Source: Ooceraea biroi (taxonomy: Eukaryota; Arthropoda; Insecta; Hymenoptera; Formicidae). Taken from it: 64,000 bases of DNA. The notes under the pieces are model-generated. The model saw only the letters and a list, made by a program, of their open reading frames with translations. It was not told the DNA's origin and made no database searches. The stretch is from NCBI RefSeq assembly GCF_003672135.1, contig NC_039510.1, forward strand, positions 13,082,001-13,146,000, given 5' to 3'. Both the position numbers and the translations under genes were made by a program. This document shows, in pieces, positions 39,251 to 51,935 of this stretch (the stretch's first letter is position 1; every line of letters starts with the position of its first letter).

Positions 39251-39390
39251 AAAGCCGCCTATAATCCTTCGCTCCATGGCTGTGATACTTTTATCGCAGA
39301 AATGGAAAGTTTGCGCTCGCGCATGCAAACGTCTTCCTCGCGATTCGATAACGTGACTTTGTCAGTGAAATTGCAATAATAGCTGCGTTT

Positions 39391-39412
39391 ATTAATAATA
39401 ATAATAATAATA
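39391..39412 (+). repeat. (TAA)n microsatellite
   Basis: About seven TAA/ATA units in a row. Confidence 0.92.
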
Positions 39413-39504
39413 GCGCGTACGCGATACGTTTGTGCTGATGGAAAAATCTTCATTTCGCAACAAGATCATGCGTTACCCGGAAACAAGGAGCTTCATTCTA
39501 CGTT

Positions 39505-39560
39505 TCACGATAACCCCGCGTGTACGCGATGCAGAGGGAAGAATGACGGGGTTATCGTGA
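39505..39560. repeat. Perfect inverted repeat, 14-bp arms with 28-base loop
   Basis: TCACGATAACCCCG (39505-39518) is matched exactly by CGGGGTTATCGTGA (39547-39560). The loop is 28 bases. A 14-bp exact stem with so short a loop is not expected by chance in 64 kb (expectation of order one in a hundred by simple counting). The stem is shorter than a normal microRNA precursor, and pairing does not continue below it. It could be a structured RNA element, a dimeric protein site or a decayed small transposon. I cannot decide which. Confidence 0.92.
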
Positions 39561-42464
39561 CGATACGCAGGTTCATCGTACACATACAAGTTCCTCGGGC
39601 CGATAAAAATAAAAAAAAATAAAATGACAGAGAACGCAACACAGTCGAATTGCATCAATGAATCGATAACGCGATCATAGCGTTTCGACGCGTCTCAGAG
39701 TTGTCGCGATTATTCGTATTTGCTGAGCAAAGTATATAGCCGAAAAATGCAAGTGCAAAAATCTGTAATGTCTCAAGCGTTAATGTTTTGCTGAGTATAC
39801 GCATGATGATAATTTCCAGTTTTGCATAATGAGCAGACAGCTACTTAATCAGCGGTCGTCCCAATTTGAAGCCAGAAAATACGGTCGCGGCGACCGTAGA
39901 TATGCGACGAGATTTTCGTCGCGTCCTCGGAATATTTCCGCCGGCGACTATAAATTTGCAATACGGAATATTCAGAAGTTCAGCGAAGTCGCGGGTAGTT
40001 AAACAGAAACAAATGTGGCTCCATAAATAATGCAACCGCGTGCGCACACGCGTTTGCAACGGGGACGCGTGTTTAGCGTTTTCTAAAGCTCGTTATTTAT
40101 AGAAGAGCCCGCGACATTTGCATGTTCCGTTCTTGCCTTATAATTTCTCGTCAACGTGTGCGCGTGCAAAACGAAAATAGAAGAGCGTGTCTGAATGATA
40201 GCGCAGTTTTTTCAGAATTTCAGAATCACAACGCGTCCCTGGTTTGCACAAAAAAATTTGTGCAATCGTCCTCAACGCGTTCTCGAGCACTCGAGCACCC
40301 CGAAGGTTGCACACGAAAGCCTCGGCATTTTCAAACACGGGGGAAATAGACTTTATATCGATCAATAAACAACACTGTGCACAAAAGGCGCTAATGTTTA
40401 CCGTGGCTTCGCAATAGCCGCGTTCGCATATCGCGGGCGGTGCTCGTGAAAAACTGCTCGCAATGAAATGTAACAACGAAAGAAAAATAACGGGACGAGC
40501 GCCGGGAACGAGCAAAAATGGAGGACGCAACGAGAGCGAAATAAACGCGGTTGGAAAAACAGCGGCAGTTTGCGGTGTCAGCGTGAACCACTGCGAATAG
40601 AAGAAAAACCGTATGCGAGCAACCGCTAGATGAGAGGACGGCTTATGCGAGCTTACGTGTGCACGCGCGCGCGCAAGAGGGACGTGCATTTCCCGCCTAA
40701 TCGCGCGATGAATCAAGCGGATAACGGCGGGTGAGACGCGGACGGGGAACGAACATAATTATTTCCAAGGAAATTAATTTATCGCCACGCGAGAAAAGAA
40801 ACGGGATTCCGCGCGGACGCGCGTTTATCGCGCGACTAAGCCTTTTAAAGTCGAGCGAGCTTAGAGCTTGTCGCATTCTCTTTCTCTTTCACTCTCTTTT
40901 TCGCTCGTGCTTTCGCTCGTGTCGCTTTTCATAAATAAGTGCCATTTATTGTGTCTATCGTCGATACACGAGGGTTATCGTCGCCCGCACTCCCGACGCG
41001 CTGGACTTTGATTGTGTCGTAGTTTCTGTGCTCTTGACGAGTCCTCGCTTTGCTGGGGATTGAGAACGCGGCGTTTTCTCTCGGTGGCGCCGAGAATACC
41101 GAACCGGAGACAAGATTGGAAAATAATAATATAGGTACGTGCACCTGACAGCACACGCGCAAGATTGCACACGTATTCGTGATACCGCCAGAGGAAATCA
41201 CGGTTACAGTCAGCCTCCGAGATCAAGCACCGAGATGAGCACAAATTAAGACACATCAAGTTTGATCACTTCTATGAAAGACGTCTACAATCAATTCTAG
41301 TGATCTGGACAAAATTGTTTGCCTTTACGAGAAAATTTTCTATTCCACAAATATTACATCTGTCCGGGAAATGATTAACAAAAGGAAAAGAAACAAAAAT
41401 TTGCAGCAGCTATCCATTTGTTAAATCACGTCGCAGGGTTGTACTCGTTCTTCTACCGTAGCGTATAAATTGAATTAATATAAATTTAATTTAACACAAC
41501 TTTTCTAGCAGTGCTAGGCTGACCATCAGAATCATGCCATCTATTTTACTTATATTATAATGCCCCCACTTGGAGAAACGAGATCTGAGGGACACCACGA
41601 AGATCGCACGGTTCCCGAGAATATGCAAACTTACCAGAACATGGTACCGGGCAAGCAACAAGCACACCGCATATTTACCTGAAACAAAAGACCGTAATTA
41701 ATAGACGGTCATACTGGTGGCGACAAACATCGCGCTGAATGGTCCGGCAAATGCACGCGTCCGGCCATAATGACTTAGAATCGTGGACTGCGAACAAAAG
41801 CATCGGTAACCTTAATGACACGCCCGTAAAATTATACGTTATCCCCCGCTGCTCGAACATATGACTAATAACACATCTCACATCGTTTCAGAATCATTCG
41901 AACTTTACAAAATTCGTCGCTAATCAATGACAACGTGGTAAAACGTAACACGGCTAGCGAGCTAGATTCAATTTCTAAATTCAACCCGAGACTGTCATAG
42001 ACGTCTTTCGAAACTGTCTCAACGAAATTTGGACATTCAAAGTTTAGTTAGGCAAGTAACTTTATTTATATAGGTGAGCTCGCACCAAAATACTGGCTTA
42101 ATTCAATACTTCGTAGACGAAGAAGCGCGCAGGGCATCTCTGTGCATCCCCTACATCTGTATTTGGAAGTCTCCAATATTCTCGCCAATAGTCTCCCGAG
42201 AGCAGAAAGAAGGTCGCGTCGTTAAAGGCAGGAAAACATGTCGCCAGGTGCGCTTTTTAAAAGCTACGGCCATTTACGAACGTAACCGGTGTCCCGCTTT
42301 TTTCTCCTTCCTCTCTTCCCCTCCGTTTTTCTCTCAAGGCCTCAAGGAATCGGTTTGCAATGAATGCGCGTTTAACGTCTCCGGGGCAGCTTCGACTTCC
42401 TTTTAATTCCTCTCCGTGGTACAGCCGCTCGGCCCGACTTGCGGATTAATTTATAAACGAGGCC

Positions 42465-42489
42465 GAGAGAGAAAGAGAGAGAGAGAGAA
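42465..42489 (+). repeat. (GA)n microsatellite
   Basis: A GA run with one AAA interruption in CpG-rich sequence. Confidence 0.92.
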
Positions 42490-43430
42490 GGTACGGCGCT
42501 CCAGATGTTTATGCACCTGCCGGCCCTTTCTGTTTATACACGCGGAGCCACTATTTTTAAACGCCGTCCACGATGAAGTCGTTTGGATCTAAAGTAACTT
42601 CCACGCGAATCCACGGATGCATCAAACTTGCATTAAATGCATCAGTTCGCTCGTTCTCTTGCACATTATCGAACGATAAAGATCTGTTACAACTTTAAGG
42701 TTTCATAATGGACATAATTCTTCAGCTATAAAGTAACATCGCGTAATTCATGGTAAACTGTTATTTACAAGACATCCACTAGACAATCGTGAGAATATTA
42801 TAATTTCATCTTTCTATAAATTTACAAGTACAATCCTCAAATATCTGCACGTATACACACATATTCCAATTTCATCCCGTGAGTCTTATTTATAACTCAC
42901 TCTGCAAATGTTTCTTATGAATTATGCTGCTATCGCCTGTCGATGAAGCTGAAGTCGGCTATTAAAACGCAACTTCACGTTGCGGCTGTTTGTTGACCTC
43001 GACGTTGCGGCAAGTCATTAATTTATATCGTAGCCGCTGTCGGGAATACTTTGCAAACAGTATCCTCGCTCGTTACACAACTGTCGCGAATTACGTCAGA
43101 ACCGCAACCGATCCAACGTCGATGCATCGCGCAAATATTTACAGACATCATTTAAATTTCAATAAAACACGCCAAGTTGGTCTTGACGCTCGGCTACATT
43201 TTCGCGTCCAATCAACGTGATTTTCCTCGCAGTGATTTGCAGGTATTTATTTTCACGTGCATCGTCCGTGCAAGAAAAACGTACAAAATTCTATTCATTC
43301 GTCATAATCCACGTAAACATTTTTATGTACGCTTTTATGTGTATGTACCTTCAATTTTTCTGCAATTCATACATCGTATCCAAATAAAACAGCATCTTCG
43401 CATCTCTGCATCTGTTTCATGAAAAACTGT

Positions 43431-45060
43431 TAAGTCCCCTAGCGATATTGACAATGACGCGAAATACCGCGGTGCGATTTATCGGTGAAGCCATAAGAAA
43501 GCGATTAAACCAGTAACGAGATTCGCTCGATCAGTTACGATTCCAGCAAGGGTAGCAACACAATATCACGTGCACCATTTCGCGCAGCTCCTCTCTCCAT
43601 CAGCGATAGGTCGAGTTTAACGGTCGTCGGCGAGCTGAATATGCACCGAGTCTGTTTCTTGCCCACCCTCTGCCACTCTCTGCCACCCTCTCCGGTCCCC
43701 GTTCCCTCGCGCCTCTTTTCGCATCTACCTACCTCTCGTTTATCCGTTCAACACGTCATTACCGAACCGGTTGCTGCACTTTGCCGTTTGCTGCAGCTGC
43801 GATATCGTGCCCGCTTCTCTCACGCTCTCTCTCGTCTCTCTTTTTCTCTCTCTCTCCCTCTCATTCCGCGCACCGATGCTCGTCGCGAGATCAATCGCTC
43901 GATCGATCGATCTTCGTGACTCGATCGTCAGGATACGTTCGGAGGAGGCAGGTCCGATCGATCGGATTATCGTTGAGCCCGGTTCTTCGGCTTTCGCCCA
44001 AGTTACGAGCGGGCGAAAGAGCGCGGCAAGGTCATTAAGTTGGCGAGTGAGCGTAATTGCTGCTACGGGGTTGATCAGGAAAATTGCACGAGCGCGTCAC
44101 GTGTTGCACGAGCGGGCATTGAGGAAAGTCGACGTGCGGCTCGATTACGAAGAGAAATGCTGATATTAATTTCGCTTTTTGCCCATTCACGAGCGCCCGC
44201 TCGGTTGGAGGAATTAAATGCAAGCGCAGGCGTAGGAGTACTTCGAAAATCGCATTCGTATAATTTATGCACTCTGCTTTCTTCTCAACAAATTGATAAA
44301 AACACTTTGAAGCTTATCGAATTTCTTGATTTAATTTCTACTTCCGACGTCTTCATAATTAATCGTGCGACGGATCGAGATGCACGTACCGTGAACGCGC
44401 TTTTGGAAGGAGGAAGAAGGAAGGAGGACGTCATTTATACGCCAGCGCGAAACGCTTGCACGTAATTCGGGAGGAAGCGCATAAATCAACCGTTTTTATC
44501 CAATGCGATTTAAGGCGCGGTCTAGGAAGCGGTTTCTCACTAACCGTCGGGAAACGTAGCGGAACGAGAGGAAAAAAAGACTCGCAAACGTAACGGCGAC
44601 CGCTGACGAGCGCGTTCTCCGGCGAGCGGATAATTTCTCTCGGAGCGTCTTCGGAGCTCCGAAGCGTGCTCCAGATTCGCGGCGAGTGAATTAGTTAAAG
44701 AGAAGGTAAGAAGGAACGAGGGGAGTCTTGACGTTGACCGATACGTCGCGCGGAAAGAGAGCACGCGGAGAAAAAGGAAGCGGGTTAAGCTCGGCGCATC
44801 CGTCGCGGTTTGACAAATGTTTGCCGAGCGTGCTCGACGAGCATTCGCGGTGATTCCCCGACACTTTCACCTTTTTATTGATACGCTTTTTTATCGTTCG
44901 CCTCGTTTCGACTTGATCAGAATTCCTGCACGCCCGATATTCGGCAGAGAAGGAGAGAGAGAGGGAGCAGCACGCCGCTTGAGGGAGATTCTGTTAAAAT
45001 AACCGAGGAGCTGTCGTGCGAGGATGCTCTCTCCGTTTTGTGCCTCGTGAACGCAAAATC
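43431..45060. other. No gene seen: CpG-rich block with GATC-rich palindromes
   Basis: A pyrimidine tract at 43814-43862 is followed by a CGATCGATCGATC cluster (about 43897-43912) and the 14-bp palindrome TCCGATCGATCGGA at 43953-43966. CpG density stays high to about 44250 and again at 44490-45060. Open frames of up to 141 codons occur in several readings at once. No domain is recognised. The composition resembles the block at 26291-27660. Confidence 0.5.
43814..43862 (+). repeat. (CT)n-rich tract
   Basis: Pyrimidine-rich stretch of CT and TTTCTC units with a few G interruptions near its start. Confidence 0.85.
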
Positions 45061-48000
45061 TCCTCACGTGTCTGTGAATATGTTGTTTCTCGAGCGTGAC
45101 TTGAGTGGTGTGCGAGAGGATGAGGCGAAGATTGCCGACGAATCTATTCCAACTCTGCGATGCGACACATTATGCGTCAAGAATTCTAGATACTTGGATG
45201 TACCTAACGGTAACAGCATGAATGCAAAGGAATGAATTTTTCGCACTTAGCACGCAACTTCAATCAGATTTTCTAAGACAAATATGACTTTTCGACTTGA
45301 ACATTCACCCACTCAGAAATTTGATATCAGAACGAAGAGTATTTAACGAACAGTTATATTCTCCATGCAGTGAAATCTAAAAATATTAGGAACACGTTTA
45401 CCGTGTAAATACCGACTCCAAAAATATCACTTTAACCACTCTTCAAATACTCGCGACACATCATCATCCATCGCGTGCTTCTCGTGCAAGTAATTTTATC
45501 TTCCCGATAATCGATTAAATGTCGACGGTCGACCGTTAAAATATACTAATCGCGGCACGTTGCTTCTTTGGCTCCAGCCTGAGGATTGATATAATAGAGA
45601 CAGATGGCCACAAACACATCTCATCCTCGATGTCCAACGAGACTAGCTGCACAAGATAATTCATCCTGAACAGCGGACAACGTGTAGCGGATGAAGAATA
45701 CGAGAATAACGTAAGCCGGTAAGCGCTCGCAAGAGAGGATAAATACGAAGAAAAAGCACGGCGACACACACATATACACACGACACATAGAGCGTGCTCT
45801 CGACAGGTTGGTCCTCTTTTTTTTTCTCTCTCTCTCTCTCTCTCTAGCTGGCTGTTTCGCGTTACTCGCCGCGGATCTGGTTTCGATTTTATTGCCCTGC
45901 ATCGCGCGCAGGCGATATTTCGTCTTTTACGACCGTGCCGCCCGTCGTCCTTCGTGGATTTCGCCGGTGTGTACCACGGCCTTCGCGAGCCGGGAAAAAA
46001 TCATCCGCAAAAATTTGGACCCGCGTTACGGCGCAAACGTTTTCCGTTGCTCCGTAATAAGTTTTAACATCGCTGCAAGAAACGATCCTCATAAGCAACT
46101 CAAAGAATCCCTTACGTCTTTTTTCCTGCAACGTGCAGTTTTCTTCGATGATACTTCGGTGGAGAAAAAGTGTTAGTGACAATGACGATGATATAATAAC
46201 GATAAATTGTTCGAGAATCGTACTGGCTACTTGTAGCTTGCGCAATCTGTGGGAGATTTCCATGGGTGATCCCAGCAATATTAAATCAAATGCTTCAAAA
46301 TAAGAATTTCGGATAAGTTTTAATTCTTTTTTTTTATCATTTGCAGTTTTCAACTCATTTCAGTCCTTTAAATCAAGTAAAACAAATCAAGAAAAAATTC
46401 GCTTGCAAGTTAACTGAATTGTGCTTCCCGCTTTCATTTCAATATGCCTTACTGATGGAGTAATCTCGACGGTCGAAACGATACATTCACAGCGCGATCA
46501 CACGCTGGATAATGCTCAATAAACTTACGACGGAAGCGAGAGTCCAGTCTGCGATCCGAGACAATTCCGCTCGAGTTTGCGGGCTCGTCAGCCCGAGGGA
46601 GATTGATTCTACCGGCTACCGGGCTAGCAACCGGCAAAACGAGCTGAATCGCAGCTGCAAGATTGTTTTTCGCAAACGCGAGCGCGCACGGATCGTCCGC
46701 CGCCGCCGCCGCGATTGTCAGGAACTCGATTACTCGCGCGAGTAGCAGAAGAGGGGTGAATCTAAACTCGATTTGCCGGCGAATAAGTCGATTCCCCGCA
46801 GAATTTCGTAGCCGCTCGATCGGAGGGTCGAGATTGGCGGTCGACCGCGAACGGTGAACCGGCGCGGCTTCGATAATTTGGCGTTTACACCGTAATTTCG
46901 CTCGGACGTCGGCCGAAGTGAGCCGCGAATTCCAGGAGAGTCCGCGTCCATGGAACATCTCTCGAAAGCATCTTCTGACTACATACACGTCACGGCAGCT
47001 GGGGTAAATGGCGAGTAGGCGAGCTGAGAGGGTGTTTGGGAAAGTTTCCTCCCCAACTGACGAGCGGAATTAACCGTCGTAGTCGCAGCGCGAGGAACGC
47101 ACGGGAGTCGGATAGTTGCAGTTTTATTCGTGAGACAGTTTGCTGACTGCTCAACTCGCATCACCGCTTGCGCGCCACCTTGTAACCCGGGGTGAGTGTC
47201 CCAAGCGCTGGCTGGCTCATCCCCGCAGTAGTTTACTCGCGCGCGCGTTAATTCCGATTGCAACGCCCTGTCCAATTTTCGGACTGATCTAAAAGTGCCG
47301 CATGAGAAAATTACGCGATATATAATCCGACGTGTCGCCCTCGAGCTATTCCAACCCCGGCGAGCGTCGACGGGTGTCGGTCAATCGTAAAATGCAGCTG
47401 CTGGTTGGGAGACTACAGCGCTAATCCGCTTTATATTTCTAATTTAATTAGTTTATATTTTGCAGGCACTCATTCTAGCGTGAATACATCATTGAAAAGT
47501 CGAAGTACTCAGAACAAGAGAGAACGATTTTTCATTCAACGAGCGGGTGGAAAACAGATTCATAACAGTTACAAGGAATGCCACTGTTTGCAACTAATTG
47601 TTCATGATCCGCTTGGAACGTGGAGATATTTATAACTGATAAACCACGTTAACTGATCGCACGAGAATGAGAAAACAACATCTAGGAAGCGGAAAAGTAA
47701 ATTTCACGCAAAGTATTTACATGATGGAGATACGTAGGAGACGTAGTGCGTTACGTTGGGGTATTTGCGAGGTCGCCGGCAACCCCTTCGATAAACACAG
47801 AGCACCCATCCACCCTGAATGAGCGCGTTTCTCCCTCCCCAACGTCCCTTCCGTTCTATGCCCTCCTGCCACTCACCCTTCGCTACCCTCGGTATCCAGC
47901 CTGCTCTCGTATGCGCCAGTTACAATGCTATGGAATAGGGACGCGGGACAGAGAGACGGACAGGAAGGGGTGGGAGGAGCTGGGGGCTTGTTTCGAGACG

Positions 48001-48460
48001 ACGGTATCGACCGCTCTCCAACCCCGCGGCGACCTTAAAGGGGAACCGTCGTAAACGAGAGAGCACGGCGCCTTTAACAGCCCAAAATAGAGTCACCATT
48101 TTTGGCCGAAAGAGAAGAAAGATGTTTCTATGCATTTTTAGCATCGTTGCATCAGACATGCATATGTCATGTCATGCGAGGTCTCTTTCGAAACGAATAT
48201 TTTTAAACGGCATAATTTTGCGACTTTCTCAGCGCTGTGTCCCGCTTTTTCAATTTGTTTGTATTTATAGCACGATTGCCAAAAATTAAAACCGTTCGGG
48301 GAATTTATCATTAGGTATTTTTCAGCGAGACAACAAAACGCAATACTTTTCTTCACTGTGAAATACAATGTCGATGTCTCTTGCAAGCTTCTGAACAAGT
48401 GAGCAAATCTTCTGAAAAAAAGAATCGTGTAGATGCGACGACCTCAGACATAATTCAAGG
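45061..48460. other. No gene seen: mixed DNA; one weak exon candidate
   Basis: AT-rich stretches (45250-45500, 46180-46440, 48100-48420) separate CpG-rich ones (45850-46080, 46480-47420). A CCG run lies at 46696-46712 and a palindrome GCGGTCGACCGC at 46837-46848. A 179-codon minus-strand frame (46449-46988) is compositional. At 47461-47465 TGCAG follows a T-rich stretch, and a frame of about 55 codons continues to a stop at 47635. This fits a terminal exon but has no further support. Confidence 0.5.
45813..45845 (+). repeat. Poly-T and (CT)n tract
   Basis: A T-run leads into a pure CT run that ends at TAG (45845-45847). It resembles a splice acceptor, but the frame that follows is not recognisable. 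Confidence 0.9.
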
Positions 48461-49103
48461 CCTGATCCTTTTTTTTCGCTCGTCGCGTCGACGCGTCTGG
48501 CGACATCGCTGCCGTTGCCATTATTCCGTGGAAAATGCGGGCAAATAAATTAACGCGGGAAACGACGTCGAAATGACGCGCCAGTACGTCCGGAAATGCG
48601 ATTTCTGCGTGACGGTTGACGGACGGGCTGATATTTCGAGCGCCGTAAATAATTCGAAGAGCCCGACGCGGTCCTCGAGAGAGCGCGGTAATTTAATAGG
48701 AGAAGAGCGCGATCTCTCACTCGGAGATTTATTATTGCTGATTGATGGCTTGTATCGCGCGCAGCATCGATTAGCGGCCGGATATGATTGTCCAAACTCG
48801 CGACGAGAGCGTGCAAGAGAGCAAGCTAGAACGAGCTAAAGCGACTGAGATGCGAGTAATAATTCATGAACGTGGACAGGAACGAAACGTTTATTATGCC
48901 TCGGGACGTTGGCCCCTTTTGAGCAGTTTGAGCGTGCTGTGTTAATTAAGCGGGATGCATATGGAGAAATGAAGAATAATGTGATAAGAACGAGTTACAT
49001 AAATGATGATTAAAAACGGAATCAAAAATGTTGCTGCGAGACAAATGTAAATGTAAAAGTACGCCTTCTTGATAATTACAATAGATAATACATTTTGTGT
49101 GGA

Positions 49104-49127
49104 GATATATATATATATATATATATG
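49104..49127. repeat. (AT)n microsatellite
   Basis: A pure AT alternation in a long AT-rich stretch. Confidence 0.93.
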
Positions 49128-51366
49128 TTTTTTATTTTTGAATATTAAACCGATAATTAAATGTCTATTTTCTCGTCATTATCAAAATGAACAAGATAGT
49201 CAGCAACTTTAATTAAACTCAGCATTTATTCATTATTTAAGGATATGCATATACACACATATTCGAGATATTTAAATATTATCCATTTATAACGGATTTT
49301 ATTAAATTACAGAAATATGTTTCCGATACTAGACAAATGTGAACTTTACACGCTAATATTACGGTACCAGCGACATCACCAGCAAAGATCCTTCATCTCT
49401 ATTAATGTCTCGCGACGATGCGACGATGTCTTCCTTCCGTCTCGGTATTCTCGACGTTTCTAATTAACATCGCGATTAACCATCCTTCACGTTTGCCGAT
49501 GCGAGACCTGGAGCCCACGCAGTCGATGGAAACGACACAATGCATGTCGCGGTGAGCAACTAATATGCACCACCGTGGTCCAGCGTGTCCCGCACAGGCC
49601 GCAATGCACAAGCCATTGTGGCCCACCGGAACAAAACGGAACTCGGTGTCTTATTTAATTTCGACAGCGGCGGAAGCGGGCCTTTGTGTTTGGCGCGCGC
49701 GGAATTATTCCCGCAGAATACGCAGCCGGAGCGTGGAAATTCATTAATTCAACGGGGCGTACTTTGACAGAGCACTAGCGGGCACACGCGTGCTGTTTAC
49801 GGTACCTATATGCCGGACACGACGCGGAGATTGTCGCGGATCCACGTAAAGTTGACGGAAATTCATCGCTCCGGGGGACCGCGACGATTGTGCTCTCATT
49901 TACCGTTGCCGGCTCGTTGCGAGATGTCCGCGGCAGAAATGCGAACGCGCAATTCCGTATCACGTAACGCAAACAGACGGCCGCTTGTTAGCGGGAGATA
50001 TATAACCCATGCTGGTATAACGTCGCCTCGCCGTTAAATGCGACTGACAACACGACCGAGTAATTAAGGTCTCTGGCCTATACTCGGCCCGAAATTGGAG
50101 ATGAAGCGAAACACTGCAACCGGCAACTGGCGCGCCGCGAGCAGAGCAAATCCCGGAAGTTTTGGAAAACGGTGCGAGAGCGAGACAAACTGGCGAAACG
50201 GGGAAAAGTTAAAATCGATGAGGATTAGATAAAACGAAGACGTTGCTCGCGCGATGTAAAATATCCCGCACGATCCGCGGAAACTTCGCTCGAGTCGCTC
50301 TCTTGTTCGTAATTTTCATATAAGTTGAACCGTTCGCCTCTCCCGCGGCCCGGTATTAAATTACGAAACTTCATTTTTGATGGTTAGATAATAATTGGCT
50401 CGCTTCCAGCGTGCTACACTACGGACTACGACGCGTCTGACTTCCTGCCAAGAATATTTGGATTGAAATAATATCTGTCTTCTTAGTTCTTTCAGCGACC
50501 ATATATAAAAGCACCGGATTAAATCCGTACAATATAAATGAAAAAGGGCAGCACTCTGCTCTCCGCTAAACATAGTTTTCAATTTAAAGCATTGAAGTAT
50601 TTTTGTATGCTCACGGAATTATAAATACCACAATTCTTGAATTAGATATCACTAACCGTCTGTCACCAGAAATAAATTTATAAATAGTACATCTTTCCCA
50701 CCTCCGCGGAAATGTCGTTCCTAAGTTTTCCCTGAACGTAGACCGACTCGTAGTGAATTACTCGAATATAATGACATAAACAAAGACAACGTGCAATAAA
50801 AATGTTGGACTCGGATAATTCTCTACGGGTTACGGAACAGACGGTAAGACGGGAAGCAATTCCTTAGCCGTGACAGGATCTAATGCGGAAGGAACGACGC
50901 AAACGAGGGCGCTCAAGGAACGAGATATCTCGGGCGTGGTACATAAAAGGGTTGGATTACTGATGATTTATAATTCACCAGCCCGAACGAGCGAAAAAGA
51001 ACGCGCTCGTGAACGCGCATTACGAGTAAGACCAGAAGAGAGAGAGAAAGAGATAGAGAAAAGGGGAACAGGAGGGCCAGACTGTGAACGTGGGACGCGT
51101 TGGAGGCGGCGCGGAACAATGCAGCAACGAGCACGAGATTACCACGAGAACGGTGCACGCTTCGATATCGAATTAATTACTTGTTACTTATATTACCAGG
51201 ATTTCCGGTTTACTTTATTGGAGATGGAACGGCTTTAAAGAGCGCGGCGCGGGAGCCGGCCTCTCCTAACGAGGCGCTATAAATCTCCGCTTGTATTTTC
51301 GTCTGTCGTTTTAATGCGGCTGATTAAAATATCGAAATAAAAAAAAGATATGCACCGCGCGCGTAC

Positions 51367-51399
51367 TTCTCTCTCTTTCTCTCTCTTTCTTTCTCTTTG
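51367..51399 (+). repeat. (CT)n-rich tract
   Basis: CT units with TTT interruptions, about 33 bases. Confidence 0.9.
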
Positions 51400-51915
51400 T
51401 ACCGTTCGCTCGCACAATGGTCTGATTAAAAAGAGGCGCGGCTCCACCCCGCCGCGCGCGTTTCCCTTATTTTATGTCGGGATAAATAAAACGCCACTTA
51501 CGATTTTACTGCCGGCTCGGCTCTCGTGCAGCTTGATTAAAGCACTAAAAATGTATTACCACGCCCGGAAACCTTAATTAAAACAAAATGTCGCTTAATC
51601 TCTCGAATCCTTTCGCGTTCCTTCTCGAGGGCGACTCTTGCTCGAGCTCAGCTAAATAAAACCGAGAAAACAGAACCCGTTAAAGCGGACTCGGGCCGAC
51701 GAGTACAGAGTTATCTCTCGTGTCGTAATTTTGAGAGATGCGAATGTTCGCCAGAATTACAGGGCTTCTTGCCCTGATAGATAGAACATGATAAATCCCT
51801 TAACGAATGCGCAGTTGCGATTCTTCTTGCGAAAGTATGTCGGAGCATATGCAATTTGCGAATCATCGATTTTTCGCCTAAGCAAATAACGGAATTTCTC
51901 CCGCCATGTAAATTC

Positions 51916-51935
51916 AAGAGATCTTCGGATCTCTT
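51916..51935. repeat. Perfect 8-bp hairpin closed by a TTCG loop
   Basis: AAGAGATC, TTCG, GATCTCTT form an exact stem. As RNA the loop would be C(UUCG)G, the unusually stable tetraloop. A second palindrome (AAAGATCTTT) follows about ten bases on. Nothing shows that the site is transcribed. Confidence 0.85.

Larger units (their letters stand above)
39251..43430. other. No gene seen: mixed DNA with a strong hairpin
   Basis: The block includes a (TAA)n run, a strong inverted repeat at 39505-39560, a CpG-rich section (39820-41240) with GC alternation at 40661-40674, and AT-rich sections (41260-41560, 42640-42940). A minus-strand open frame of 192 codons (40138-40716) lies in the CpG-rich section, overlaps other frames and shows no domain. 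Confidence 0.55.

Noticed and set aside
48785..48797. TGATTGTCCAAAC, identical to the start of microRNA miR-219
   Set aside because: The match stops after 13 bases, the rest of the mature sequence differs, and no precursor hairpin surrounds it.
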